A DNA stretch of 43,629 bases from Micromonospora endophytica. Lineage in GTDB: Bacteria > Actinomycetota > Actinomycetes > Mycobacteriales > Micromonosporaceae. Position 1 is the first letter of the stretch, and each line of letters starts with the position of its first letter. Under the pieces are notes generated by a model. The model saw nothing but the letters and a program-made list of their open reading frames with translations, ran no database searches and had not been told where the DNA came from. The stretch is taken from positions 1-43,629 of the forward strand of contig NZ_POTX01000021.1 of the NCBI RefSeq assembly GCF_003236305.1, written 5' to 3'. Positions 23,386 to 29,839 of the stretch are shown in pieces. The position numbers were made by a program, and so were the translations under genes.

Positions 23386-23610
23386 ATCTGCGGGCGGTCT
23401 ACCGCCTCGCCGGACGACGCGCCCAGAACTTGCAAGCGGGGGGGGCGATGTGATCCGTGGCCCGGGGTGTGCCAAAGGTCGGAAGCACTCGCCTGCCGGT
23501 GCAGCGTCGTGGTGGGGCGCGTCGAGACGGTGGGCGGGAGTACCGTCGACTGCGGTGGCCTGCCGGGTAGTGGTTGGTGGTCCGCTGCCCAGACCGCTAC
23601 CTGGGAGACG

Positions 23611-24810
23611 ATGATGAGCGATTCCGCGACCTTCGGTGCGCGCCTGCGGATGTATCGCGAGCGTGCGGGGAAGACTCGACCCGTTCTTGGTGGGTTGGTG
23701 GGGCGGAGCGCGGAGTGGGTCAAGGCGTTGGAGAATGGCCGGCTACTGCCGCCACGCCTGCCCATGCTGCTGCGGTTGGCCGAGGTGCTCGACATTTCCG
23801 ATCTTGCGGATCTGACCGGTGATCAGTCGTTGCCGGTGGCGTCGGTGACCAGGGCGGGGCATTCCGAGGTCGGCAAGGTGGCGGCGGTGATGCAGCGAGC
23901 GTCGGTGCCGGTGGGCGAGGTGACGCCGGTTGTCGTGATGCGTGATCTGGTGGATCAGGCGTGGGCGTTGTGGCATCGGTCGACGACTGAGCGTACGGCG
24001 GTGGCGGCGGTGCTTCCCGGGTTGCTGACGGATGCGCAGCGAAGTGCCCGGATGCTCGACGGTGGGGACCGTCGGCTGGCGTTGGTGGAGTTGGCGCGGG
24101 TGTATCACCTGGTGCAGTTGTACTTGGCGCACCAGCCGTTGCCGGAGTTGGTGTGGCTGGCTGCCGACCGGGCGATGTCGGCCGCGCAGGACGCCGACGA
24201 CCCGGCGGCGATGGCCGTGGCTGCCTGGTACTACGCGCACGTCTATCGGGGCGCGAACCAGGTGGATGCCGCCGAGCAGGTGCTGGTCGAGGCTGCGGGT
24301 TTGGTCGATCCGGCGGCGGGTGGTGAGCAGGTGGCGCGGTGGGGTCAGGTGCAGCTCGGTATCGCGTTGGGCCACAGCAAGGCTGGCCGGGCCGGTCGAG
24401 CGTGGCGGGCGTGGGATGGTGCCGACTCGGCGGCGAGGCGGCTCGGTGGTGGGTACGTCCATCCATGGCTGATGTTCGGATCGGTGGCTTGTGCGGCGTA
24501 CGCGGTCACGATCGAGATGGACCTGTGTCGCACGGGTGAGGCGGTGCGGCGGGCCGACGCCACCGACTATCGGACGTTGCCTTCGCAGACCCGCCGGGCT
24601 GCCGCGCTGATCGATGCCGCGCGGGCGCACATGCTGGACCGTGGCGAGGTCGCGGCGGTGCACCTGCTCGGCCGGGCGCTGCGGGAGAGCGTCGACACCG
24701 TGAGACACAACCCGTACGCCCGCACTGTCGCCCTGGAACTGTCGAACCGGCCGGGCACTGTCGGTGAGGACGCCCGAGAGTTGGCCCTCGCCATCGGCAT
24801 GATCGGGTAA
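23611..24810 (+). CDS. XRE-family regulator with TPR-like domain (unit B)
   Basis: A 399-residue protein. The XRE helix-turn-helix is at the N-terminus (ATFGARLRMYRERAGKTRPV, LGGLVGRSAEWVKALENGRL). A long helical domain follows: LALVELARVYHLVQLYLAHQ, PLPELVWLAADRAMSAAQDA, AAWYYAHVYRGANQVDAAEQ and AALIDAARAHMLDRGEVAAV. GGGAG precedes tandem ATGs at 23611 and 23614. It is similar in design to the unit C regulator at 27343, and both are followed by small overlapping genes. A strong hairpin follows the stop. It probably controls the cassette of small genes downstream. Confidence 0.85.
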   Translation: MMSDSATFGARLRMYRERAGKTRPVLGGLVGRSAEWVKALENGRLLPPRLPMLLRLAEVLDISDLADLTGDQSLPVASVTRAGHSEVGKVAAVMQRASVPVGEVTPVVVMRDLVDQAWALWHRSTTERTAVAAVLPGLLTDAQRSARMLDGGDRRLALVELARVYHLVQLYLAHQPLPELVWLAADRAMSAAQDADDPAAMAVAAWYYAHVYRGANQVDAAEQVLVEAAGLVDPAAGGEQVARWGQVQLGIALGHSKAGRAGRAWRAWDGADSAARRLGGGYVHPWLMFGSVACAAYAVTIEMDLCRTGEAVRRADATDYRTLPSQTRRAAALIDAARAHMLDRGEVAAVHLLGRALRESVDTVRHNPYARTVALELSNRPGTVGEDARELALAIGMIG

Positions 24811-24835
24811 TCCTCCCTCAGGTACAAACTCTCCC

Positions 24836-24883
24836 CGCCGCCGCCGGTGACCACTCGTAGCGTTCCCGTCACTGGCGGCGGCG
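24836..24883. terminator. 16-bp stem hairpin after the unit B regulator
   Basis: CGCCGCCGCCGGTGAC (24836-24851) pairs with GTCACTGGCGGCGGCG (24868-24883), with one G-U pair and a 16-nt loop. It starts 25 bp after the regulator's stop. It probably terminates or attenuates before the small genes. Confidence 0.6.
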
Positions 24884-24931
24884 AGCCTGTGCCTGCTTGA
24901 CACCCAGTAGAGCCGGACGGAGTCTCGTCGC

Positions 24932-24959
24932 CGCCCCCTGTTGCTCGATTGAGGGGGCG
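24932..24959 (+). promoter_or_regulatory. hairpin sequestering the ribosome-binding site of the small gene at 24965
   Basis: CGCCCCCT (24932-24939) pairs with AGGGGGCG (24952-24959). The right arm contains the only Shine-Dalgarno-like stretch (GAGGGGG) for the GTG start at 24965. Folding would hide it, which could make translation conditional. Confidence 0.45.
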
Positions 24960-24964
24960 AGTCC

Positions 24965-25180
24965 GTGGGGATCTGGTCTGAGCTGTGTGCGTTGATGCGG
25001 TGGCTGTTTCGGCGGCCTCAGCCGCCGCCACCGCCCGGGACCGGGCAGCGGTACCAGGACGTTGAGCAGGCGGCGGCGCAGCAGCGGCTACTCGACCACG
25101 CGAGGCAGTTGCGGCGGTGCCAGGGCCATCACGAGGCAGCAGACCAGCTCAGTGCACGCCGACCGGAGGGCCTGCGGTGA
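24965..25180 (+). CDS. small hypothetical protein, first of three overlapping genes (unit B)
   Basis: A 71-residue protein. It has a short hydrophobic N-terminal stretch (IWSELCALMRWLF), a proline run, then a basic Gln-rich helix (AAAQQRLLDHARQLRRCQGH). The GTG start is at 24965, with its ribosome-binding site in a hairpin. The stop overlaps the next GTG start (GTGA). The family is unknown. Similar short genes follow XRE regulators in actinobacterial integrative elements. Confidence 0.6.
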   Translation: MGIWSELCALMRWLFRRPQPPPPPGTGQRYQDVEQAAAQQRLLDHARQLRRCQGHHEAADQLSARRPEGLR

Positions 25181-25410
25181 CCCGACGCGTGGCCAACTCG
25201 TCCGGCCGGTCAACCGTGAGCAGCCAGCGCGTCTCGTACGACGGCTACCTGTTCGTCACCGCGTTGACCTTCGCCCGGCGGCATCGGCCGGTGTGGTCCT
25301 GGCAGCACTGGCGGCGCATCTGCAACTGTGGCGCTGACCTGCCGTGCCGGGCCCGGCACCGGATACCGATCAATCGAGGGCACTGGCCGCAGGCGGAGGA
25401 GCAGCGTTGA
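25177..25410 (+). CDS. small cysteine-containing hypothetical protein (unit B)
   Basis: A 77-residue basic protein with SYDGYLFVTALTFARRHRPV, WSWQHWRRICNCGADLPCRA and RHRIPINRGHWP. The CNCGADLPC cluster could bind a metal. The GTG start at 25177 overlaps the previous stop, and GGAGGG lies upstream. Its own stop overlaps the next start (TTGA). It is translationally coupled within a three-gene run. Function unknown. Confidence 0.65.
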   Translation: MTRRVANSSGRSTVSSQRVSYDGYLFVTALTFARRHRPVWSWQHWRRICNCGADLPCRARHRIPINRGHWPQAEEQR

Positions 25411-25703
25411 CCAGCCACGGCCCGGTGATGCCGATCTGGAGTTGCGGCGGCTGCGACCTGCCGTGGCCGTGTCCGACGCGGCGGCGTGAGCTGCGCGCGG
25501 AGTACGCGGACGCGCCGGTGTCGCTGTCCCTCTATCTCGGGGCCTACCTCATCCAAGCCGCCGAGGACATACCCTGGGCACCCGCCGGCACCCTGCACCG
25601 CCGCTTCATCGGCTGGACCCGGCAACCGCCGCAAGTACAGCAGCGAAGTACAGCAGCCCAGCCCGCCGAACCCGACCGCGACGAGCGCCACCAGGCCGGA
25701 TGA
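25407..25703 (+). CDS. small zinc-binding-type hypothetical protein with repeat-encoded tail (unit B)
   Basis: A 98-residue protein. A TTG start at 25407 follows GGAGGAG. It has a CxxC-type N-terminus (IWSCGGCDLPWPCPTRRREL), YADAPVSLSLYLGAYLIQAA and HRRFIGWTR. This layout (CGGC..WPC ... LGWTR) recurs in small proteins of actinobacterial integrative elements. The last 21 residues (QQRSTAAQPAEPDRDERHQA) are encoded by the TACAGCAG arm repeats and the first 80-bp repeat unit, so they probably arose by read-through into the element end. Function unknown. Confidence 0.68.
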   Translation: MTSHGPVMPIWSCGGCDLPWPCPTRRRELRAEYADAPVSLSLYLGAYLIQAAEDIPWAPAGTLHRRFIGWTRQPPQVQQRSTAAQPAEPDRDERHQAG

Positions 25704-25801
25704 CCTCGTACGGCACCCAATAGCGAAGTACAGCAGCCCAGCCCGCCGAACCCGACCGCGACGAGCGCCACCAGGCCGGATGACCTCGTACGGCACCCAA
25801 T
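25642..25801. repeat. perfect 80-bp tandem duplication at right end of unit B
   Basis: 25642-25721 and 25722-25801 are identical 80-bp units, each starting AGCGAAGTACAGCAG and ending CACCCAAT. A third, diverged copy lies at about 28678-28757, before att copy 4. The units contain the TACAGCAG arm-type site. The exact duplication must be recent. Confidence 0.9.
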
Positions 25802-25820
25802 GGGGCCGGCCTGCCGAGAG

Positions 25821-25886
25821 TTCACACCGAAGAGATCACTGGTTCGATCCCAGTATCGCCCACGCAGCTCAGGCCACTTCCCGGCT
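25821..25886 (+). repeat. att copy 3: tRNA-Val(CAC) 3' part
   Basis: It has 66 nt in common with copies 1 and 2, with one change in the variable loop (AGAGAT for AGAGGT). The terminator hairpin is cut after CCCGGCT. It marks the junction of units B and C. Confidence 0.85.
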
Positions 25887-26278
25887 CAGAGTGCCGAAAC
25901 GGACCACTGTCGCAGATCACCTGGCGGACGCGTGTCGCACATCAGCCGACGGAGGACAGGACGATGTGTTGGCTGCCTTCTGCCAACGGCAGCGGCCATC
26001 GCTGGGGGAGTCTGGGCGGTCCGGCGAGGCCGCACCCGTCGCTGACGTGCGCGGTCTGGGTCTATCCAATTGCCAAGCTGGGGGTCCGTGCGAAGGCCGA
26101 ACGCTGGTGGCCCCGTTGCTGTCGACAGCAACGGTGACAGCAACAGGGCTGAACAGGGCGAGCCGAAGCCACCCGGCAACGGATCAACGCCCGACGTCAG
26201 AGACGTGCGCGGACGAGACCAGACGATGCGCCCAGAACTTACGAGCGAGAGGTCGAAGGTTCCTGCGGTGGCTGTGCA
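25887..26278. other. non-coding left part of unit C
   Basis: There are about 390 bases with no convincing gene. They contain the 25-bp motif shared with unit A (26061-26085), an 18-bp perfect palindrome (GTTGCTGTC/GACAGCAAC, 26115-26132) followed by another GACAGCAAC, and the 134-bp diverged repeat (26123-26256). Confidence 0.6.
26123..26256. repeat. 134-bp diverged repeat, unit C copy
   Basis: It aligns ungapped to 19694-19827 with conserved ends. It lies 22 bp after the stop of a minus-strand XRE gene, exactly as in unit A. This suggests units A and C share an ancestral left end. Confidence 0.65.
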
Positions 26279-27028
26279 CTACGTCGCCGACGTGTTGTAG
26301 CGGTCGAGTGTTGCCTTGGAGGTTGAGGCATCACGGAAGATGAGTTCCCATGGGCCGGTGTTGACGTCCATGTTCTTGCCGAACCCGACCCACTTGCCGG
26401 CCATTCGTCGGCCCGTGGGCTCGGCCAGGAGTTGGATTGCGCCGTGATACCGAGCGCCCCGGTAGTAGCCGGCGGGGTCGGTTTGCTCCACCCAGGTGCC
26501 GGTGATGACGGCACCGTCCACGGTGAGATCCAGCGACAGTGACGATGTCGCGGATCCCGGCAGGCTGCGTACGGTCAGTCGGTCGCCGTGCTGAAGTGCG
26601 ACCACGAAGTGCTGTCCGGCGAAGGATTCTTCTCGGCCGCTTGAGTAGTACTGGTAGCGGCTGAGCCAGACGCCTTCATACGACTTGCGGACCGTGGCTG
26701 AGCTGGCTTTAGGCGTCGGTGTGGCCAGGCCGGACATGGGAGAGGTCAGGTCGTGGCCGCCGTGCTGGTCATCGGCGACGTGATCGCCGGACACGGCGGC
26801 GAAGCCGAGCAGCGAGATGGGTAGGCCGGTGACGACCTCCAGCGCGCGGGCATAGACGGGGCGTGGTGCGGCGATCGTGCCGGATTCCCAGCGCTGGACG
26901 AGCCGCTTGTTGGCGTCGTTGGGCTCGCCGACGCGGTGGCCGGCGGCCTGGAGGGCGCGCGCAAAGTCGTCCTGGCTCATCCGCATCCCGGTGCGGACGG
27001 CACGCAGGGCACTGTTCGGGACAGTCAT
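26279..27028 (-). CDS. XRE-family regulator with beta-rich sensor domain (unit C)
   Basis: A 249-residue protein. The N-terminal XRE domain has ALRAVRTGMRMSQDDFARAL and DANKRLVQRWESGTIAAPRP. A linker leads to a beta-rich C-terminal domain: YEGVWLSRYQYYSSGREESF, AGQHFVVALQHGDRLTVRSL, DLTVDGAVITGTWVEQTDPA, MAGKWVGFGKNMDVNTGPWE. The Trp- and Gly-rich strands resemble a small-ligand barrel found with phage or plasmid repressors. ATG 27028 is chosen as the first start before the HTH. It is divergent from the small gene and regulator at 27186-28521. Confidence 0.78.
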   Translation of the reverse strand: MTVPNSALRAVRTGMRMSQDDFARALQAAGHRVGEPNDANKRLVQRWESGTIAAPRPVYARALEVVTGLPISLLGFAAVSGDHVADDQHGGHDLTSPMSGLATPTPKASSATVRKSYEGVWLSRYQYYSSGREESFAGQHFVVALQHGDRLTVRSLPGSATSSLSLDLTVDGAVITGTWVEQTDPAGYYRGARYHGAIQLLAEPTGRRMAGKWVGFGKNMDVNTGPWELIFRDASTSKATLDRYNTSAT

Positions 27029-27185
27029 GACCATCAGGGTAGCGATAGGTCGTCTAAATGTCGCCGGCAATGTGCCTGCTTTGTCGCGTCCTGTGTCATC
27101 GCAGGCAGGGACATTCAGGCGTCATTGTGGATGGCGCGCGACGGTTGAGCTTGCCGCCGTGCTTCTGCTAACAACGGAGGCGGGC

Positions 27186-27353
27186 ATGACGGGCGATGGT
27201 GACGACCCGGCGGTGAGCCGGGGCGAGCAGATCCAAGAGGCGGAACGGGAGGCGGCGAAGCAGCGGATTCTTGCGCAGGCTGAGGCGGAGCGGATTCCGG
27301 TTGAGGAGACGACTCGGGCGGTGCCGGCTCGGTGGTGGCGTCGTGACGGGTGA
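27186..27353 (+). CDS. small hypothetical protein upstream of the unit C regulator
   Basis: A 55-residue charged, helix-prone protein with GEQIQEAEREAAKQRILAQA and EAERIPVEETTRAVPARWWR. ATG 27186 follows GGAGG at 5 nt. It overlaps the start of the XRE-TPR regulator at 27343, so translation is coupled. It could be a small partner of the regulator. Family not recognised. Confidence 0.62.
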   Translation: MTGDGDDPAVSRGEQIQEAEREAAKQRILAQAEAERIPVEETTRAVPARWWRRDG

Positions 27354-28521
27354 TCGGGTGCCGATCGGTCGGCGGGTGGCGTATCTGCGGGTGCGGCGGC
27401 GGTTGTCGCAGCAGGCGCTTGCGGACCGGCTCGGTAAGTCGAAGAGTTGGGTGGACAAGGTCGAGCGTGGGGTGCGGTCGTTGGAGCGGGTGTCGACCAT
27501 CCGGGAGATCGCCACCGTGCTGCGGGTTGATGCCGCGACGTTGCTCGGCCGTGACGCGCGGCCCGCCAGCACGGCGGACGACAGCGAGGAGATCGCGCGG
27601 ATCCGGGGTGCGTTGTCGGCGTACGAGGTGGTGCGTGATCGGCCGGGGCCGGTGCTGCCGGCCGATCGGGTGGCCCGGCAGGTCGGGTACGTGTGGACTG
27701 CGTACCAGCACGCCCGGTATCCGCAGGTGGTGGAGCTGTTGCCGAGGCTGTTGGGCGAGGTTCAGCGCACCTACGCCCGGGATCCGAGGGCTGGCCGCCT
27801 GGTGGTGGAGGCGTATCGGGTGACGGCGGCGCTGTTGGTGAAGCTGGACGAGGTGGATCTGGCGTGGCTTGCCGCAGATCGGGCGGTGGCTGCGGCTGCG
27901 GGTGACCGGGTGTTGGTGGCTGCTGCCGCCGTGCAGCTTGGGCAGGTGCTGCGGGCCTCGGCGCGGGCGCGGTCGGTGCTGCTGGCGGCGGCGTACCGGG
28001 TCGCTCCGCCGGATCTTGATGCCGGTACGGCGGGGGAGTTGTCGTTGTGTGGGGCGTTGTTGGTGCAGGCCGGGTTCGTGGCGGCCCGCTGCGGTGACGA
28101 ACACGCGGCCGGTGACCTGTTGGACGAGGCGGCCGAGATGGCGGCTCGGGTGGGCGACGGATGTGACCTGCACCGGACGGCATTCGGGCCGACTGCTGTT
28201 GAGCTGGCCCAGGTTGCCGCTGCGGTCGAGTTTGGTGACGGGTCAGTGGCGGTCGCCCGGCATGAGCGGGCTGTCCGGCGAGACGGATGGCGACTGCTAC
28301 CGGTGGAGCATCGGGCCGCGCATCTGATCGACGCCGCTCGCGCGTACCTACAGGTCGGCGATCCCGGGAACGCGGCTCGGGTGCTGCTGGATGCGGAGAT
28401 CGTGGCACCGTACGAAGTGCGCCGTCGACCGGCGGGCCGGGACGTGCTCGCGGAGATCGCCCGTGATCCGTTGGCTCCGGCGGCGATCGGTGAGCTGGCG
28501 CTGAGCCTCGGGCTGGTGTGA
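27343..28521 (+). CDS. XRE-family regulator with TPR-like domain (unit C)
   Basis: A 392-residue protein. The N-terminal XRE domain is clear: GRRVAYLRVRRRLSQQALAD, RLGKSKSWVDKVERGVRSLE. The C-terminal helical array includes AYQHARYPQVVELLPRLLGE, VTAALLVKLDEVDLAWLAAD, RAVAAAAGDRVLVAAAAVQL and AAHLIDAARAYLQVGDPGNA. The GTG start is at 27343, overlapping the previous gene. Its architecture matches the unit B regulator at 23611 (same ...LIDAARA... repeat). The pair may be paralogous regulators from related elements. Confidence 0.84.
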   Translation: MTGDRVPIGRRVAYLRVRRRLSQQALADRLGKSKSWVDKVERGVRSLERVSTIREIATVLRVDAATLLGRDARPASTADDSEEIARIRGALSAYEVVRDRPGPVLPADRVARQVGYVWTAYQHARYPQVVELLPRLLGEVQRTYARDPRAGRLVVEAYRVTAALLVKLDEVDLAWLAADRAVAAAAGDRVLVAAAAVQLGQVLRASARARSVLLAAAYRVAPPDLDAGTAGELSLCGALLVQAGFVAARCGDEHAAGDLLDEAAEMAARVGDGCDLHRTAFGPTAVELAQVAAAVEFGDGSVAVARHERAVRRDGWRLLPVEHRAAHLIDAARAYLQVGDPGNAARVLLDAEIVAPYEVRRRPAGRDVLAEIARDPLAPAAIGELALSLGLV

Positions 28522-28524
28522 GCG

Positions 28525-28740
28525 GTGACCGCGCCGTTCCTGTCGCTCGCGCAGATCCGTAACCGGTTGACCCTCGCCGGCCGGCGCACCCTCCGCGACC
28601 AGACGCGGCAGGAGGGACGGTGCCCGGCGTGCGGCGCTCCGGCGGCGGACGTGCTCCGAGGGCTGGAAGAAGGACAGCAGCGAAGTACAGCAGCCGTGCC
28701 AGCCGAACCCGACCGGCAGGAGCGCCACCAGGCCGGATGA
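28525..28740 (+). CDS. small CxxC hypothetical protein with repeat-encoded tail (unit C)
   Basis: A 71-residue protein with a GTG start 4 bp after the regulator's stop. It has FLSLAQIRNRLTLAGRRTLR, one GRCPACGAP motif and a tail (GQQRSTAAVPAEPDRQERHQ) almost the same as the tail of the unit B protein at 25407-25703. In both, the tail is encoded by the TACAGCAG arm-type repeat and its flank, in the same frame. Function unknown. Confidence 0.6.
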   Translation: MTAPFLSLAQIRNRLTLAGRRTLRDQTRQEGRCPACGAPAADVLRGLEEGQQRSTAAVPAEPDRQERHQAG

Positions 28741-28777
28741 CCTCGTACGGCCCCCGATCCGACCGGCCTGCGGTGAG

Positions 28778-28824
28778 TCCACACCGAAGAGGTCACTGGT
28801 GCGATCGCTGTATCGCCCACACAG
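28778..28824 (+). repeat. att copy 4: degenerate tRNA-Val 3' part
   Basis: This is the same segment as copies 1-3 but with changes in the anticodon loop (TCCACAC) and T-arm (GGTGCGATCGCTG), so the T-stem no longer pairs well. Similarity ends soon after the acceptor CGCCCAC and ACAG. It is the right boundary of unit C and of the array. Confidence 0.75.
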
Positions 28825-28909
28825 CCCGGTCGCCTACCGGCACGGTAACCAGGTTGAACGCGGCTTCAACCGGTGTAAACACTGGTGAGGGCCCGCCAAT
28901 GGCTTCGGG

Positions 28910-29347
28910 TCAGGTCCGCTTGCGGCTCGCGATCTCGTCAGAGAGCTGCTGCACGCGGGCGGGGTCCGCGTCCCGGGCAAGGGCGACGTAGTGGTCCATG
29001 ACAGCCGGCCGGTAGCGCACGGGCAACGTCTGTCCTGGGGCGAGTCGGGTGAGCTCGGTGATGGTGAGGTCTTCGTCTGCGATACCGCGGAACGAGATGC
29101 CGTCGGCGGTCTCCACGTCGAACATCAGGACCACGCGAGGGTTGCTGTTCACCTCCCGCCAGTCGACGAGAACGCCGAGCGCAAGCACTCCCGTACGAAG
29201 TTCCGCATTGCGCTTTCGTGCATCACTGCTCAGGAGCGGGTTTGGGGCGACGCCCGGGAAGTTGGGCCCGACGCCGAGCGATTCCCGACTCAGGTCGGGC
29301 CTGAGCTGCGCCATCAGATCGTTGACTTTCTTTTTCCAACCGAACAT
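28910..29347 (-). CDS. hypothetical protein
   Basis: A 145-residue protein. The N-terminus MFGWKKKVNDLM is basic and amphipathic. The middle holds RTGVLALGVLVDWREVNSNP, VVLMFDVETADGISFRGIAD and LAPGQTLPVRYRPAVMDHYV. The C-terminal ARDADPARVQQLSDEI is helical. The VxVRYxP...DxVA pattern is common in actinobacterial proteins of unknown function with a beta-sandwich of the SHOCT-associated or DUF3592-like type. ATG 29347 is favoured over the upstream 29362. It is the first gene to the right of the att array. Confidence 0.7.
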   Translation of the reverse strand: MFGWKKKVNDLMAQLRPDLSRESLGVGPNFPGVAPNPLLSSDARKRNAELRTGVLALGVLVDWREVNSNPRVVLMFDVETADGISFRGIADEDLTITELTRLAPGQTLPVRYRPAVMDHYVALARDADPARVQQLSDEIASRKRT

Positions 29348-29531
29348 CCTGCCCCCTGACACCGGTGCCGGAATCTCGGCCTGGCGCTTCGCCCCGCGAT
29401 CATACGTCGCCGGTCATTCCCTTCCGGCCCGGGCGTTTCGTCGGTTTCGGCAGGGCTCAGCGGGCGCGAGTTGCTTTGGGAGGATCTTGCTGTGGTCCTG
29501 CTGGGGACCGTCTTGCGAGACGCCGTCTCTA

Positions 29532-29560
29532 TTGACGGTCAAAGGCTGGCTGGCTAGCCT
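29532..29560 (+). promoter_or_regulatory. sigma70/HrdB-like promoter before the TauD-like gene
   Basis: TTGACG (29532-29537) and TAGCCT (29555-29560) are separated by 17 bp. The pattern fits a vegetative promoter. GCGAGAC lies just upstream (29515-29521), a sequence also seen in the 34426-34449 regulatory motif. The following leader contains the small frame at 29591. Confidence 0.5.
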
Positions 29561-29590
29561 GAGTGGCAACCCCAGCCGCAGGAGAATGCC

Positions 29591-29716
29591 ATGATCCGAG
29601 TTCCGCAAGGCTCTGGATTGCTGGTGCGCGGCTACGAGGAACCGCTGCGGGTCAACCCGCCACGGGAAGGTATGCGCCCCGGGACCGCTGCCGGGGATCC
29701 GCAGACCCCGTTCTGA
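29591..29716 (+). CDS. short leader reading frame, 41 aa
   Basis: ATG 29591 has a good ribosome-binding site (GCAGGAGAATGCC). It encodes MIRVPQGSGLLVRGYEEPLR, VNPPREGMRPGTAAGDPQTP and F, ending 123 bp before the TauD-like gene. It lies on the mRNA of the promoter at 29532. No similarity is recognised. It could be a leader peptide, a small protein, or a remnant of a longer gene. Confidence 0.4.
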   Translation: MIRVPQGSGLLVRGYEEPLRVNPPREGMRPGTAAGDPQTPF

Positions 29717-29839
29717 CCGGCCGTCGTCGTCGGTGATCCGACGAGAACGACAGTAGCCGTCGGCGAGTGTCCGGGCGCGTGCAGTCGCGCCGGGCAACGT
29801 GCCGTTTCCCGCAGAACCGACACCTCGGAGCGCATCATC

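Noticed and set aside
25642..25801. Tandem 80-bp repeats as a CRISPR array
   Set aside because: There are two identical adjacent units with no unique spacers and no cas genes; this is a tandem duplication.
27115..28408. Long minus-strand Pro/Arg-rich frames opposite the unit C regulator
   Set aside because: Low-complexity antisense frames; the plus strand encodes a clear XRE-TPR protein.
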